DNA of 64,000 nucleotides from an uncultured Flavobacteriaceae bacterium (GCA_938029725.1 CALHGE010000035.1:19626-83625); one strand, 5' to 3'; numbered from the stretch's first letter, positions 25,149 through 33,855 are shown. Notes: a model not told the origin generated them from the letters alone. Program-made: numbers and translations.

Positions 25149-25791
25149 CTTTCTCTGTTTTATGAAAAATTAAATTTTGTTCCTCCATAGCTAAGATTAC
25201 CAATTTCACATAATCATCAACCGATTTTTTGAAGTTTTGCGGATCTGTTATATCTATGCCGGCTCTCCAGATGGTTTGGCGTTCTTTACCAACACAGATG
25301 CAGTATAGTGCAGTTTCTGCGTGAAATACGGTGAAGGTTTCATAATAATCTTCTTCATAATAAATGCCTTGATGTCTTAGGTAATCGTCTTGAAATGTCT
25401 GTAAATACCCTTCGACATTCGATAGTTTTGAACGCAGCGTTTTTATATCTTCAGAACCGATGACCTTTGTGAAAAGTATGGCATCAAAGCCTTTGTCTAG
25501 TAATTGTAACTCTACTTCTGATAATTCTTTTTCAGATTGTTTTGCTGAGGTGAATTTCACATCAAAAAGATCAAGGCTTCGTACAGCCTCTATATTTCGT
25601 TTCTCGAAAGCCGCTTTTAGCTTGTTCTCAAAATCTTCGCGTACCGTTTCATTTTCGGTCATACCAACGATGAGCACTTTATACGCATGGAATAAAACCG
25701 TATCGGGATCTTTCCAATTATCTACCAATTGTGTGGATGAACAACTGTACAGTACCGTTGTGAGAAATATAACTGCGAATAAATTTTTCAT
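25129..25791 (-). CDS. lipoprotein of unknown function
   Basis: A 220-residue protein. The ATG at 25791 is chosen because a lipoprotein signal follows at once (MKNLFAVIFLTTVLYSCSST, lipid Cys at residue 17). The mature part is soluble and mixed alpha/beta, starting STQLVDNWKDPDTV. It resembles small lipoproteins with a nucleotide-binding-like first half, but I cannot name a family with confidence. It sits between the helical protein gene (10 bp) and the dehydrogenase (overlap), so it is expected to be induced with them. Confidence 0.7.
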   Translation of the reverse strand: MKNLFAVIFLTTVLYSCSSTQLVDNWKDPDTVLFHAYKVLIVGMTENETVREDFENKLKAAFEKRNIEAVRSLDLFDVKFTSAKQSEKELSEVELQLLDKGFDAILFTKVIGSEDIKTLRSKLSNVEGYLQTFQDDYLRHQGIYYEEDYYETFTVFHAETALYCICVGKERQTIWRAGIDITDPQNFKKSVDDYVKLVILAMEEQNLIFHKTEKDEVTGL

Positions 25792-25801
25792 AATATTGGT
25801 T

Positions 25802-26284
25802 TTAAGCCCTAAGCTTGTATTCAGGATTGCCAATAGCGATCTTTTTGTTTTCTTTAAGGAGCTGTGTAAGATTTGAAAAGCCCGCCTGCTTTATATTTCT
25901 AAAGACTACTTGGTATTCGTTCACTATCATAAATAGTTTTTTATGAGCCTTTCTATAGGCTTTTTCCATTTCAGGCTGGTTCACATCATCCAATAGTATT
26001 TCTAATTGGTTCATATGTTTCTGAACCTGCTTAAAAAGTAAAATCAATCTAATATGGTTTTCGCTAATAGACTTTTTGAAATCAGTCAGTAGCTTAAGTG
26101 CATTTTTGTCTAAAGGTTTTATAGCGAAAGATTGAATGAGCTGGTCTAAAAATTTTTGCTCATATTTTATAAAGGATAGTTCTGAAAACCATTCTTTCGA
26201 ATGTTCGTGCATCTCGCTTGCGTCGAACCATTCTATCTTTTTATGTGCTTTCATATGCTTTGTTTTCTCTAGATTAGATGTCAA
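25802..26284 (-). CDS. small all-helical protein, paralogue of 26401-26877
   Basis: A 160-residue cytoplasmic, lysine-rich protein that looks almost entirely helical. It aligns with the neighbouring gene product: EWFSELSFIKYEQKFLDQLI here against GWKSSLHFIEDEIIFIDHLL there, with the P-rich turn and following helices also shared. No characterised family is recognised. A second ATG at 26254 is possible. An FNR-like site with a 22-bp spaced -7 box (26342-26385) lies upstream, leaving a leader of about 55 nt. The first gene of a unit with the lipoprotein and D-lactate dehydrogenase. Confidence 0.75.
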   Translation of the reverse strand: MTSNLEKTKHMKAHKKIEWFDASEMHEHSKEWFSELSFIKYEQKFLDQLIQSFAIKPLDKNALKLLTDFKKSISENHIRLILLFKQVQKHMNQLEILLDDVNQPEMEKAYRKAHKKLFMIVNEYQVVFRNIKQAGFSNLTQLLKENKKIAIGNPEYKLRA

Positions 26285-26341
26285 AAAGATGCAGTTCTAA
26301 GATTACATTTTTATTGGTATTTAGTCTTTTTGATTCTAGTA

Positions 26342-26385
26342 TAAATGTAAGTCAGTTCAACAGGGTTTAAAATGATAAAAATCAG
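26342..26385 (-). promoter_or_regulatory. FNR-like site plus -7 box, helical protein/D-lactate dehydrogenase unit
   Basis: On the minus strand CTGAT-N4-ATCAT (26372-26385), a 22-bp spacer, then TACATTTA (26342-26349). Confidence 0.75.
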
Positions 26386-26400
26386 TTTTGTACCATTTTC

Positions 26401-26877
26401 TTAAGGGTGAATTGCTGGTTTTCGCTTTTTTAAAATAGCGCTGGCATAGTTGAATATTTCTGATTTAAGGGTGCTAAAATTTGTACTAAAGTTGCGTACT
26501 TGAGCTTTGATGGTATTATGCTTCTGATAGTACTGTAGATCACAGTATGCATCAGTACAGTCCATCATGCCACTGAGCTGATTTTCGTGTTGTGCTATCG
26601 ATTTTTGAAAATTCGTTTTACTATGTTTTAGTTGTTTTAAGCGATAGTTATAATCTTCTAATCGTTCAAAAAGATTTTGGGTATTGGGCTGAAAAACATA
26701 AGAATTTAAAAGGTGGTCAATGAAGATGATCTCGTCTTCAATAAAATGAAGACTTGATTTCCACCCCTGTAACTCAAAGTGTAGTTCTTCTGTTTTTTTA
26801 CCTTGCTTCTTTGTGTTGTGCGCATCTTTCATAATCGAAAAGATTAGAGGTTTTAAGGCTGTAAGGCAGCTGCTCAT
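26401..26877 (-). CDS. small all-helical protein, paralogue of 25802-26284
   Basis: A 158-residue helical protein related to the next gene downstream (shared W, FIDHLL and proline-turn positions in the first half). Starts at 26877 or, less likely, at an in-frame ATG at 26832. The predicted transcription start near 26888 is compatible with either. It has its own FNR-like promoter, although both paralogues lie within 600 bp. Function unknown. The pattern of helices with few conserved charged residues suggests a small stress-related helical bundle. Confidence 0.75.
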   Translation of the reverse strand: MSSCLTALKPLIFSIMKDAHNTKKQGKKTEELHFELQGWKSSLHFIEDEIIFIDHLLNSYVFQPNTQNLFERLEDYNYRLKQLKHSKTNFQKSIAQHENQLSGMMDCTDAYCDLQYYQKHNTIKAQVRNFSTNFSTLKSEIFNYASAILKKRKPAIHP

Positions 26878-26892
26878 TTTTCTTGCTTGGGT

Positions 26893-26936
26893 CTAATATA
26901 AGTTTAGACTAATTAGAATAAAATGATATAAATCAT
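26893..26936 (-). promoter_or_regulatory. FNR-like site plus -7 box, second helical protein
   Basis: ATGAT-N4-ATCAT at 26923-26936, both half-sites exact; 22-bp spacer; TATATTAG at 26893-26900 on the minus strand. Confidence 0.75.
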
Positions 26937-26943
26937 ATTTCAG

Positions 26944-28317
26944 CTATGGAATTGTGATTTCCAATGCTTCAGATAAACTAGGAATATGGGCATCCCAACC
27001 AAAAGCATCTTTTATTTTTACACGGAAGCTATTTAGGGAAGTTGGTTCACCATGAATTAGAAAAATACGTTCAGGAATGTTTTGTATGCCACCCATCCAA
27101 GCAATTAGCTCTACTTGGTCAGCGTGTGCTGACAGACTTTCTAGCTGGTGTATTTTTGCTTTTACGGGAATATGTTTGCCAAATATTTTGAGTTCATGTG
27201 CCCCTTCTACTAATAATCGACCTCGAGTTCCTTCCGCTTGATAGCCAACTAATAGTACATTGGTTGTGGTGACTTCTAAGAGTTGTTTCAAATAGGTCAA
27301 AACCCTTCCTCCGGTAACCATACCGCTTCCGGCAATAACAATTTTTGGTCGCGGATCATCAATCGTTTTCCAGGTATCTGAGTAGGAACTGATGCTAGTG
27401 ATATGCTTACACATAGCATCGTATTCATCCATTGGTAACTTATGCCAATTGGGAAATTTTTTAAAGACAGACAAAACCCTATTTCCCATAGGGCTATCAA
27501 CAAAAATCGGAATATTTGGAATCTGATTTTTTCGATATAATTTCCAAAGAAGGTACATCAGAGATTGCAATCGTTCAACGGCAAAAGAGGGAATGATTAG
27601 ATTTCCTCTTTGATGTATAGTTTCGTTTATAAGTTTGACTAAAACAGTTTCAACATTTTCTTGAGCATGCAGTTTGTGTCCGTAGGTGCTTTCTATAAAA
27701 AGATAGTCTGCCCATTTCGGATGTTTTGGGGCTGCTAAGAGGTAATCTTTTTGTCTTCCGATATCTCCAGAAAAAATGAATAATTTTTCAAAAATCTCAA
27801 GTTCTATAAAACAAGATCCAATAATATGGGCGTTATATACCAAACGAAACTTTATATTCTCAGAAAGTTGATTCCATTGTTCTGGCTCCTGTGATTGAAA
27901 ATAACGAAGTATTTTTTCTACATCCTTTAGGGTATAAAATGCTAGTGCAGGGCTATGCTTGGAAAAGCCCTCTGCGTTTGCTTTTTCGGCCTCTTCTTCA
28001 TGTATCTTGGCGCTATCTCTTAGAATGATTTCGGTTATTGCCAATGTAGGAGCGGTTGCTATAATCTTACCTGTAAACCCTTCCTTGCCTAATCTGGGTA
28101 GATATCCGGTATGGTCTAGGTGGCCATGTGTTAGCAAAACAGCATCGATTTTTGATGCATCTATAGCGAGTGCTTGCCAATTCTTTTCTCGAAGCTCTTT
28201 GACTCCTTGAAACATACCGCAATCAATCATGATATTCAGTTCGGCGGTTTCCAGATAAAACTTTGATCCGGTGACTGTTCCTGCAGCTCCTAAAAAATGA
28301 ATTTTAACTTTTTTCAT
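26944..28317 (-). CDS. beta-CASP metallo-beta-lactamase RNA-processing nuclease
   Basis: A 457-residue protein with the metal-binding LLTHGHLDHTGYLPRL, a second metal motif in FIFSGDIGR, and the beta-CASP region (FIESTYGHK, IPIFVDSPMGNRVLSVF, IVIAGSGMVTGGRVLTYL). The final RNA-MBL motif is LSAHADQVELIAWM. This is the CPSF73/Ysh1-like branch that cleaves or trims RNA. It follows the ATP-cone nuclease gene by three bases and is the last gene of an operon that starts with a universal stress protein, so it may process RNA under the same stress. Confidence 0.9.
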   Translation of the reverse strand: MKKVKIHFLGAAGTVTGSKFYLETAELNIMIDCGMFQGVKELREKNWQALAIDASKIDAVLLTHGHLDHTGYLPRLGKEGFTGKIIATAPTLAITEIILRDSAKIHEEEAEKANAEGFSKHSPALAFYTLKDVEKILRYFQSQEPEQWNQLSENIKFRLVYNAHIIGSCFIELEIFEKLFIFSGDIGRQKDYLLAAPKHPKWADYLFIESTYGHKLHAQENVETVLVKLINETIHQRGNLIIPSFAVERLQSLMYLLWKLYRKNQIPNIPIFVDSPMGNRVLSVFKKFPNWHKLPMDEYDAMCKHITSISSYSDTWKTIDDPRPKIVIAGSGMVTGGRVLTYLKQLLEVTTTNVLLVGYQAEGTRGRLLVEGAHELKIFGKHIPVKAKIHQLESLSAHADQVELIAWMGGIQNIPERIFLIHGEPTSLNSFRVKIKDAFGWDAHIPSLSEALEITIP

Positions 28318-28320
28318 GGC

Positions 28321-29169
28321 TTAAAGATTACATAATTGGCTTAGCTCTTGAAGTATCTTATGCTTGCGTTTTTCGGAAATATGCAAATGATCAAGAAAAA
28401 ACTTGTCATCTAATAATTGCCTGCAGAGTACTACATTTCTACTTAGTAAAAAGTGCTTTTCTTTATTGCTCAATAAGGTTGAAACGGTGATAGGGTAGAG
28501 CCCCAACCTATCAATTCGTTCTTTTAGTCCATTATTTTCAGGATAATCCCAACTCAATAGATACAAACCAATACATGTACCATATTGAATAGCATCTTTT
28601 GTGAATCGCGTATTGGTAACCAGCCATCCGCTTTCTAGTGGTCTCTTTTCATTTTTTTCCTCCCAATGCGCTTTCACATCTCTATAACGCGAATAGATAT
28701 ACAAGGGAATTTTCACATTACAATTGCGCCCTTCCTCACCGTGAAATTTGCATTCTATAATATGTATACTACCTTTTTTTTCGGCAAATATATCTATTTC
28801 ATGAGCTACACAAATACCTTGCATGTGTTTACCCACTTCAGTAGTATAGCCTGAAAAATCAAGAATTGACGCTATAAATCTTTCAAATGGAAAACCTGTA
28901 GGCCCCAATTCGTAGATGGCTCTTTTTAATTTGTACTTGGAGGCAAAGACCGATTTTTTTTTCTTTAAAAGCGTAAAGGCACGGTTGTAGATTTCTTTGG
29001 TAGAGATACCTTGATACAATTCGTCACGAACGGCAGCTACAATTTGATCGATTAAAATAGTGTTTGCACCACTATGTTTTAGTGAACCTCGAAGTTTTTC
29101 TATGGAAAAGTTCACCTTTTCTCCTGATGATTTTACAATTTGTTGATTTTTAGTCATAACGATTGTCAA
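28321..29169 (-). CDS. ATP-cone fused to a restriction-endonuclease-like domain
   Basis: A 282-residue protein. Residues about 8-95 form an ATP-cone (IVKSSGEKVNFSIEKLRGSL, then YELGPTGFPFERFI). Residues about 100-190 form a PD-(D/E)XK/Mrr-like nuclease with the Asp in AHEIDIFAEKK and the Glu-x-Lys in HIIECKFHGEE. ATP-cones sense nucleotide levels in ribonucleotide reductase and NrdR, so a nuclease gated by ATP/dATP is a reasonable reading. No methylase gene is present, so it is not an ordinary restriction system. An internal ATG at 29157 is an alternative start. Confidence 0.75.
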   Translation of the reverse strand: MTIVMTKNQQIVKSSGEKVNFSIEKLRGSLKHSGANTILIDQIVAAVRDELYQGISTKEIYNRAFTLLKKKKSVFASKYKLKRAIYELGPTGFPFERFIASILDFSGYTTEVGKHMQGICVAHEIDIFAEKKGSIHIIECKFHGEEGRNCNVKIPLYIYSRYRDVKAHWEEKNEKRPLESGWLVTNTRFTKDAIQYGTCIGLYLLSWDYPENNGLKERIDRLGLYPITVSTLLSNKEKHFLLSRNVVLCRQLLDDKFFLDHLHISEKRKHKILQELSQLCNL

Positions 29170-29191
29170 TATTGGCTTTTTGCCAAATAAG

Positions 29192-29599
29192 TTAATCGAT
29201 TTTATAAAATTCTCGCACCAATGCCTTAACCTGATTATCAGTCATGCTATCTGCTTTAACCATGGTTTTAATTTTAGATGCTAGTTGCGGGTACGATCGT
29301 TCGAGTTCTTTTCTAAGTTTTTCGTTTGCCTGGGCTGGGCCAAAAATCACCAACATATCAGCATCCATTACTTTTTCGGCAATAGCGTGAAAGTATTTTT
29401 TAAGCTGGTGGTTTTCTCGCTCCAAGTAACTGCTATCTTGAACTACATCTTGCGGGCCTCCTTTTTGTTTTGTACCCGAACCTCCTTTAGGATGAAAAAA
29501 GTCTAGCTCAGAAAATATCGTTTCGAATTTCTCAGTATCATTTTTTAAGCTAACGAGGTGAGCTTTTTCCTTATCAAGCCATATTCCTAATTTTTTCAT
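29192..29599 (-). CDS. small protein resembling bacterial release-factor-like (BaeRF/eRF1-type) proteins
   Basis: A 135-residue protein starting MKKLGIWLDKEKAHLVSL. It has a glycine/lysine-rich loop (HPKGGSGTKQKGGPQD) and a C-terminal helix-strand unit (ADMLVIFGPAQANEKLRKEL) like that of the bacterial eRF1-domain (BaeRF) proteins proposed to act on stalled ribosomes. The loop sits where eRF1 carries its GGQ, but I see no true GGQ. The family name is tentative. It is the second gene of the operon beginning with the universal stress protein at 30522. Confidence 0.6.
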   Translation of the reverse strand: MKKLGIWLDKEKAHLVSLKNDTEKFETIFSELDFFHPKGGSGTKQKGGPQDVVQDSSYLERENHQLKKYFHAIAEKVMDADMLVIFGPAQANEKLRKELERSYPQLASKIKTMVKADSMTDNQVKALVREFYKID

Positions 29600-29667
29600 A
29601 AGGTATTATTTAATTGGATGCTTGCCCTTTGTCTTCGCTTTGAATACACACTGGCGAGAATCTGTTT

Positions 29668-30522
29668 CTAGTTTTTAGAGTTGTCTTTTAGTACTAAAAT
29701 TGGAATACTACTGTCATATCCAATTTCTTTTATCAAAGGCTTGGATAGTATGCTGCTAAAAAAACGATGTTTTCGATTTAGAAAAGCTATCATATCGCTT
29801 TTGCGACTTTCTATAAAGGCCTCAATTCCTTGACTGACACTAATTTTTGTGAGCGTTTGAAAACTATGATCGATACCTTCCATCATATCAGCGATTAAAG
29901 CTTTGTTGTTTTCTTGCCCTGTATCTAGTTTGGCTTCTTTTTCTATATGAAGCACACGAATACTTGAATGATACATTTTGGCTATTTCGAACATATATTG
30001 GAGTTCCTTTCTTCTAAAAGGAGTCTTGTAATCGGTTGGAAACACTATTTCTTTAGGTGGTGAAAAACTAAAATTAGCAGGTACAGCAACTACCGGGCAT
30101 GTAGTGATTTTTTCCATAATACCCACTGTATTGGTTCCTAGAATGGTGTTTGAAGAATTGGTAATGCCTTTGGTGCCCATGACAATAATATCGATATCCT
30201 TGGCCTTTAAAACTTCTTCCACAGCAATCAAGAGGGAGTTTAAAGTACAAACCGTATGAAAGGTATGCTTGTCATTTTTAGGATGTAGGCGCAAGACTTC
30301 CATCAAACGCTCCATTCCCTTGTGAGACTTCAATTTGGCTGCTTCATAATACCGTTCTCCAGGTTCGACAACTAGTAAACTATCTACAGAATAGCCAGAA
30401 GCATGAAAGGCGTTTAAAAAATAAAAGTCACACGTTAGGTTTTTATAGAGATCCAGAGCATATCTAATGGCATTAAGTGCATTTTTTGAATAGTCAGTAG
30501 GTATTAATACTCTTTTATCCAT
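29668..30522 (-). CDS. universal stress protein, tandem Usp domains
   Basis: A 284-residue protein of two Usp domains. The first (residues 1-145) opens with RVLIPTDYSKNALNAIRYAL and holds the complete ATP motif G-x2-G-x9-G-T (GTKGITNSSNTILGT). The second domain starts with IVFPTDYKTPFRRKE and lacks the motif. It heads a four-gene unit with the release-factor-like protein, the ATP-cone nuclease and the beta-CASP nuclease. The promoter at 30547-30590 contains an exact FNR-like palindrome. Confidence 0.9.
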   Translation of the reverse strand: MDKRVLIPTDYSKNALNAIRYALDLYKNLTCDFYFLNAFHASGYSVDSLLVVEPGERYYEAAKLKSHKGMERLMEVLRLHPKNDKHTFHTVCTLNSLLIAVEEVLKAKDIDIIVMGTKGITNSSNTILGTNTVGIMEKITTCPVVAVPANFSFSPPKEIVFPTDYKTPFRRKELQYMFEIAKMYHSSIRVLHIEKEAKLDTGQENNKALIADMMEGIDHSFQTLTKISVSQGIEAFIESRKSDMIAFLNRKHRFFSSILSKPLIKEIGYDSSIPILVLKDNSKN

Positions 30523-30546
30523 GGCTAAATTATTTCGATTATTGGA

Positions 30547-30590
30547 TAAAAGTAGGACAGGAAATTATCTTATAAAATGATAATTATCAT
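30547..30590 (-). promoter_or_regulatory. FNR-like site plus -7 box, Usp/RNA-processing operon
   Basis: A perfectly palindromic ATGATAATTATCAT at 30577-30590, 22-bp spacer, then TACTTTTA at 30547-30554 (minus strand). The site overlaps the stop codon of the preceding usp gene. Confidence 0.8.
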
Positions 30591-31441
30591 TCTTGAGAGG
30601 GGAGTACCAATAGCGGTATTTCTGTATATATGCTGAGGTCAAGTACTACAGGTTCACGAAATAATTTATCCAAGAAATAATGGGGGTAATAACACATAGC
30701 CAATACATCTAGCTTCTCTGATTTGGCAAATTTGCCAAGCGTTTTTGCTTTTGATTTTTCAAATGGAATAGTATGAAAATGAACAGCAATAGCTTTAAAA
30801 TAGCGGCTTAATTCTGCTTTGTTTTTTTCTTGTGATGCGACAACTGTATCCGTGTCACAAATATGAATGATATGTAACGAAGCTGCGTGATAAGATGCCA
30901 AAGATTTTAAGATGGACAAAGAAACTTGTTCATGGGAATGCTTAAAGCTGGTGATATACCCTAGATGGAAAATAGGACGATAGTCTAGTTGCTTAGGAAT
31001 ACACAATATCGGACAATGAAGTTTTCTTTTAACCATTTGAATCGTGTTGCCACCCACGAAGATATCTGCGGCTCCGGTTTCTCCTTTTGTACCCATTACA
31101 ACAAGGTCTATTTTGTGATGAGCCATGTAGTCTTTAACTGCTTTATCAAAAGAATCGTTTTTAGAAACCGTTGCAAATTGATGAAATGAATTCTTCTCGG
31201 TATCTGCTATAATTTTGTGGTAGGTTTCAAGCAGGCATTCGTTCGTTCTATCATTTAAAAAATTTTCTAAGTTTTTAGTTGTTCCGCTAGTTCTAAAATC
31301 TTCTTTAAAATGTGATTGGTGGTCATAGGCATGCAAAATATGAAAGACACATTTTTGATGCTTATACAATTGGGTGGCGTAATGCAAGGCATTATATGCA
31401 TCGTTTGAAAAATCAGTTGGAACAAGTATATTGAGTGTCAT
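30587..31441 (-). CDS. universal stress protein, tandem Usp domains
   Basis: A 284-residue tandem Usp protein (ILVPTDFSNDAYNALHYATQ at the start). The ATP motif in the first domain is nearly complete but has Gly where Ser/Thr is usual (GTKGETGAADIFVGG). The second domain, from about residue 150, has no motif. It lies five bases after the usp gene at 31447-32289 and shares its promoter. Confidence 0.88.
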   Translation of the reverse strand: MTLNILVPTDFSNDAYNALHYATQLYKHQKCVFHILHAYDHQSHFKEDFRTSGTTKNLENFLNDRTNECLLETYHKIIADTEKNSFHQFATVSKNDSFDKAVKDYMAHHKIDLVVMGTKGETGAADIFVGGNTIQMVKRKLHCPILCIPKQLDYRPIFHLGYITSFKHSHEQVSLSILKSLASYHAASLHIIHICDTDTVVASQEKNKAELSRYFKAIAVHFHTIPFEKSKAKTLGKFAKSEKLDVLAMCYYPHYFLDKLFREPVVLDLSIYTEIPLLVLPSQE

Positions 31442-31446
31442 ATGAA

Positions 31447-32289
31447 CTATTTAGCATGCGGAATAACCATAAACGGAATCCTAATATGAAAGCCTATTTT
31501 TTTAATGACCGGTTCAATGAAAAGGCGCTCAAAAAAGTTGTGCTTGTTCTGCACCATAACCAAAAAGTTCATCTTATATTTTAGCTGAAAATTATCAATG
31601 GCTTGTATGACTTCTTGATTGGGCGTGGTATGAAAAAGATGAGCAACATCTTCTAAATAGTAATCTAAGTTTTCCTTGTTTTCCTGCTGTTGTTTAGAAA
31701 GGTCGTAGCCATATGATACATGCAGCACCTCAATACTAGAAAGGTGTTGTTTGGCAATTTTTAAAAGTATATCGAGTGATTTAGATTTAAAATCTACTTC
31801 ATAATCTGTTGGAAAGAGAATTTCTTTAGGCACCTCGTACACAAAATTTGGCGGTATGGCGATGACTGGGCATTTTGCTTTTTTGATGATATGAACGGTA
31901 TGCGTGCCAAATAAAACTTCTTGTGCACCAGTGGCCCCTTTGGTGCCCATTACAATAAGATCTATTTTTTTATCTTCCACCATTTCGTTTACCTGATTGG
32001 GTAAGGTATTCAGGTAAGCATTTGAATCAAAAGTATGCTTTTTGTTGCTGTATTGGTCTTCTAAGCGTTTTTGTAATTTCTCAAGGTCGGTGATCGCAGT
32101 TTCTCGAATCACATCACCTAAACCAATTAGGCCAGGGCTACCCACCAAATATTCTGCTTGATATACTGGGGGCATATAGGTGTGTAATAACGAAAATTGA
32201 CAAGCAATATCTTTAAATAATAACAAAGCATATCGGATAGCTTCAAATGAATTATCTGAAAAGTCTGTTGGTATGAGTATTCTTAGCAT
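31447..32289 (-). CDS. universal stress protein, tandem Usp domains
   Basis: A 280-residue tandem Usp protein, first of a two-gene unit. The N-terminal domain starts RILIPTDFSDNSFEAIRYAL and keeps the full ATP motif (GTKGATGAQEVLFGT). The C-terminal domain starts ILFPTDYEVDFKSKS and is degenerate. The promoter at 32313-32356 is shared with divergently transcribed thioredoxin. Confidence 0.9.
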   Translation of the reverse strand: MLRILIPTDFSDNSFEAIRYALLLFKDIACQFSLLHTYMPPVYQAEYLVGSPGLIGLGDVIRETAITDLEKLQKRLEDQYSNKKHTFDSNAYLNTLPNQVNEMVEDKKIDLIVMGTKGATGAQEVLFGTHTVHIIKKAKCPVIAIPPNFVYEVPKEILFPTDYEVDFKSKSLDILLKIAKQHLSSIEVLHVSYGYDLSKQQQENKENLDYYLEDVAHLFHTTPNQEVIQAIDNFQLKYKMNFLVMVQNKHNFFERLFIEPVIKKIGFHIRIPFMVIPHAK

Positions 32290-32312
32290 AAATGTTAGGT
32301 TTTAAGTTTTTA

Positions 32313-32356
32313 TAAAACTAGTGTTAAGCAACACATCAAACCATGATATTTGTCAG
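32313..32356 (-). promoter_or_regulatory. FNR-like site plus -7 box between usp and thioredoxin
   Basis: ATGAT-N4-GTCAG at 32343-32356. Towards usp: 22-bp spacer and TAGTTTTA (32313-32320). Towards thioredoxin: TAATTTG at 32378-32384, one base short of TAnnTTTG, so that side is less certain. Confidence 0.75.
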
Positions 32357-32404
32357 TTTTGGAATGTCAGTATTTTGTAATTTGCAACTCTAAATAGAAG
32401 TACG

Positions 32405-32704
32405 ATGAAAGGAAAATTTGACAAGCTAATTGACTCTGAATTCCCTGTTTTAGTAGATTTTTTTGCTGAATGGTGTGGCCCATGTAAAGCCTTGGCTCCC
32501 ATTTTAAAACAAGTAAAAGATGAATTGGGCGATGGCGTCCGAATTGTGAAAATAGACATAGATAAAAATCAGCCTCTGGCCACTACATATCAAGTTAGGG
32601 GTGTACCTACCATGCTTCTCTTTAAAAACGGAAAGCAGCTATGGCGAAAGTCTGGGGCCTTACCGAAACATGAGATTGTAGAGGCGATTATAGCTGTTTC
32701 TTAA
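32405..32704 (+). CDS. trxA: thioredoxin
   Basis: A 99-residue single-domain thioredoxin with the active site FFAEWCGPCKALAP and the cis-Pro in YQVRGVPTMLLFKNG. Cytoplasmic, no signal peptide. It starts 49 bp after an FNR-like site that it shares with the divergent usp pair, so it is probably an induced stress thioredoxin, not the housekeeping copy. It is convergent with the ROK kinase gene, four bases apart. Confidence 0.93.
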   Translation: MKGKFDKLIDSEFPVLVDFFAEWCGPCKALAPILKQVKDELGDGVRIVKIDIDKNQPLATTYQVRGVPTMLLFKNGKQLWRKSGALPKHEIVEAIIAVS

Positions 32705-32708
32705 GGCT

Positions 32709-33677
32709 TTAAGTAGTGTTCAAACCTTGCCAAGCTAGTGCTGCAGGTCCTAAAACAGCCTCTTTACTAGAGGCCTCAGATAGTAGAATCTTGACCTTAC
32801 CTCTATAAGCAGTGAATAATGCTGCTTCCATATAACGATTCAGAGGGTTTAGAAAGAGCGCTCCTGCTTGGCTTAGGCCACCTGTCAAAATAAAAGCTTC
32901 GGGTTCTAAGTGGGCAACGGTATCTGCCATTTTGCTGCCTAAAATTTTTGCGGTTTGTTCAAAAGCCTGTAAAGCAATCGCATCGCCATGATGTGCCGCT
33001 TCTGATATTTTTTCTCCAGAAAGCTTTTCAAAGCTATAGTTACGTAAAATAGATTTCGTAGTACGATCTGCTAAGAGTTGAAAAACGCTGCGTTTGATTC
33101 CTGTGACCGAGGCATAGGTTTCTAGGCAGCCTTGAAGTCCGCAATTGCATTGTCTTCCATCTGAAAATACGTTTACATGCCCTAGCTCACCAGCCATACC
33201 ATAGTTGCCATAGAGTAACTGTCTTTCGTTGATGATACCGCTACCGAGACCGGTACCCAGTGTGAGCACTACAAAATTCTTCATATTTGTTCCTAGGCCA
33301 AAATACAATTCCCCCAATGCGGCGGCGTTGGCGTCATTTGTTATATAACTAGGTCGGTCAAGGATATCTTGTACTGTTTTTTTTATTGGGATGCTTTTTC
33401 CCCATATAAAATTGGGTGGGTTTATCATTTCTCCCGTTTTGTAATTGGCATTTGGTGCGCCGATACCAATAGCTAGGATGGTGTCCGAACTATCTATAGT
33501 TGAAAGGAGCTGATTAACTTCTTTAGTCAGTTTTTTTGTGAATTCACCAAACGGCTGTTTCGCACCAGTTTTAAAGACGTTATTAGAAAGAACTATACCG
33601 GCACGATTTACGAGACCTAGTTTTGTAAAGGTGCCACCAATGTCTATGGCGAGGACCATTTCTGAGTTTTTAGCCAT
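32709..33677 (-). CDS. ROK-family sugar kinase (glucokinase-like)
   Basis: A 322-residue ROK protein: N-terminal phosphate loop LAIDIGGTFTKLGLVN, the catalytic region LTLGTGLGSGIINERQLLYG, a His/Cys zinc motif (ELGHVNVFSDGRQCNCGLQG) and a C-terminal VAHLEPEAFILTGG. No DNA-binding domain is present, so it is a kinase, not a repressor. Glucose is the usual substrate, but this cannot be told from sequence. An FNR-like site lies 54 bp upstream, although the better -7 box near that site points the other way. Confidence 0.88.
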   Translation of the reverse strand: MAKNSEMVLAIDIGGTFTKLGLVNRAGIVLSNNVFKTGAKQPFGEFTKKLTKEVNQLLSTIDSSDTILAIGIGAPNANYKTGEMINPPNFIWGKSIPIKKTVQDILDRPSYITNDANAAALGELYFGLGTNMKNFVVLTLGTGLGSGIINERQLLYGNYGMAGELGHVNVFSDGRQCNCGLQGCLETYASVTGIKRSVFQLLADRTTKSILRNYSFEKLSGEKISEAAHHGDAIALQAFEQTAKILGSKMADTVAHLEPEAFILTGGLSQAGALFLNPLNRYMEAALFTAYRGKVKILLSEASSKEAVLGPAALAWQGLNTT

Positions 33678-33730
33678 TAAAATTTATTTTAACTACAAAT
33701 CAATATTCATAAATTTTTTTAATCCCTCAA

Positions 33731-33774
33731 CTGATGCCTATCATTTCGTTTAAAAATGGCAGTGGTTAACTTTA
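33731..33774 (+). promoter_or_regulatory. FNR-like site plus -7 box pointing right, away from the ROK gene
   Basis: CTGAT-N4-ATCAT at 33731-33744, 22-bp spacer, then TAACTTTA at 33767-33774 on the plus strand. Towards the ROK kinase the octamer at the same distance is GAATATTG, a poor match. Confidence 0.6.
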
Positions 33775-33855
33775 GTTAATAGGATTAGCATGTGAACTTT
33801 CACAACATTAAAAATTCTCACATCTTTAGAAGAAAAAGCTATTATCACAAAGAAT

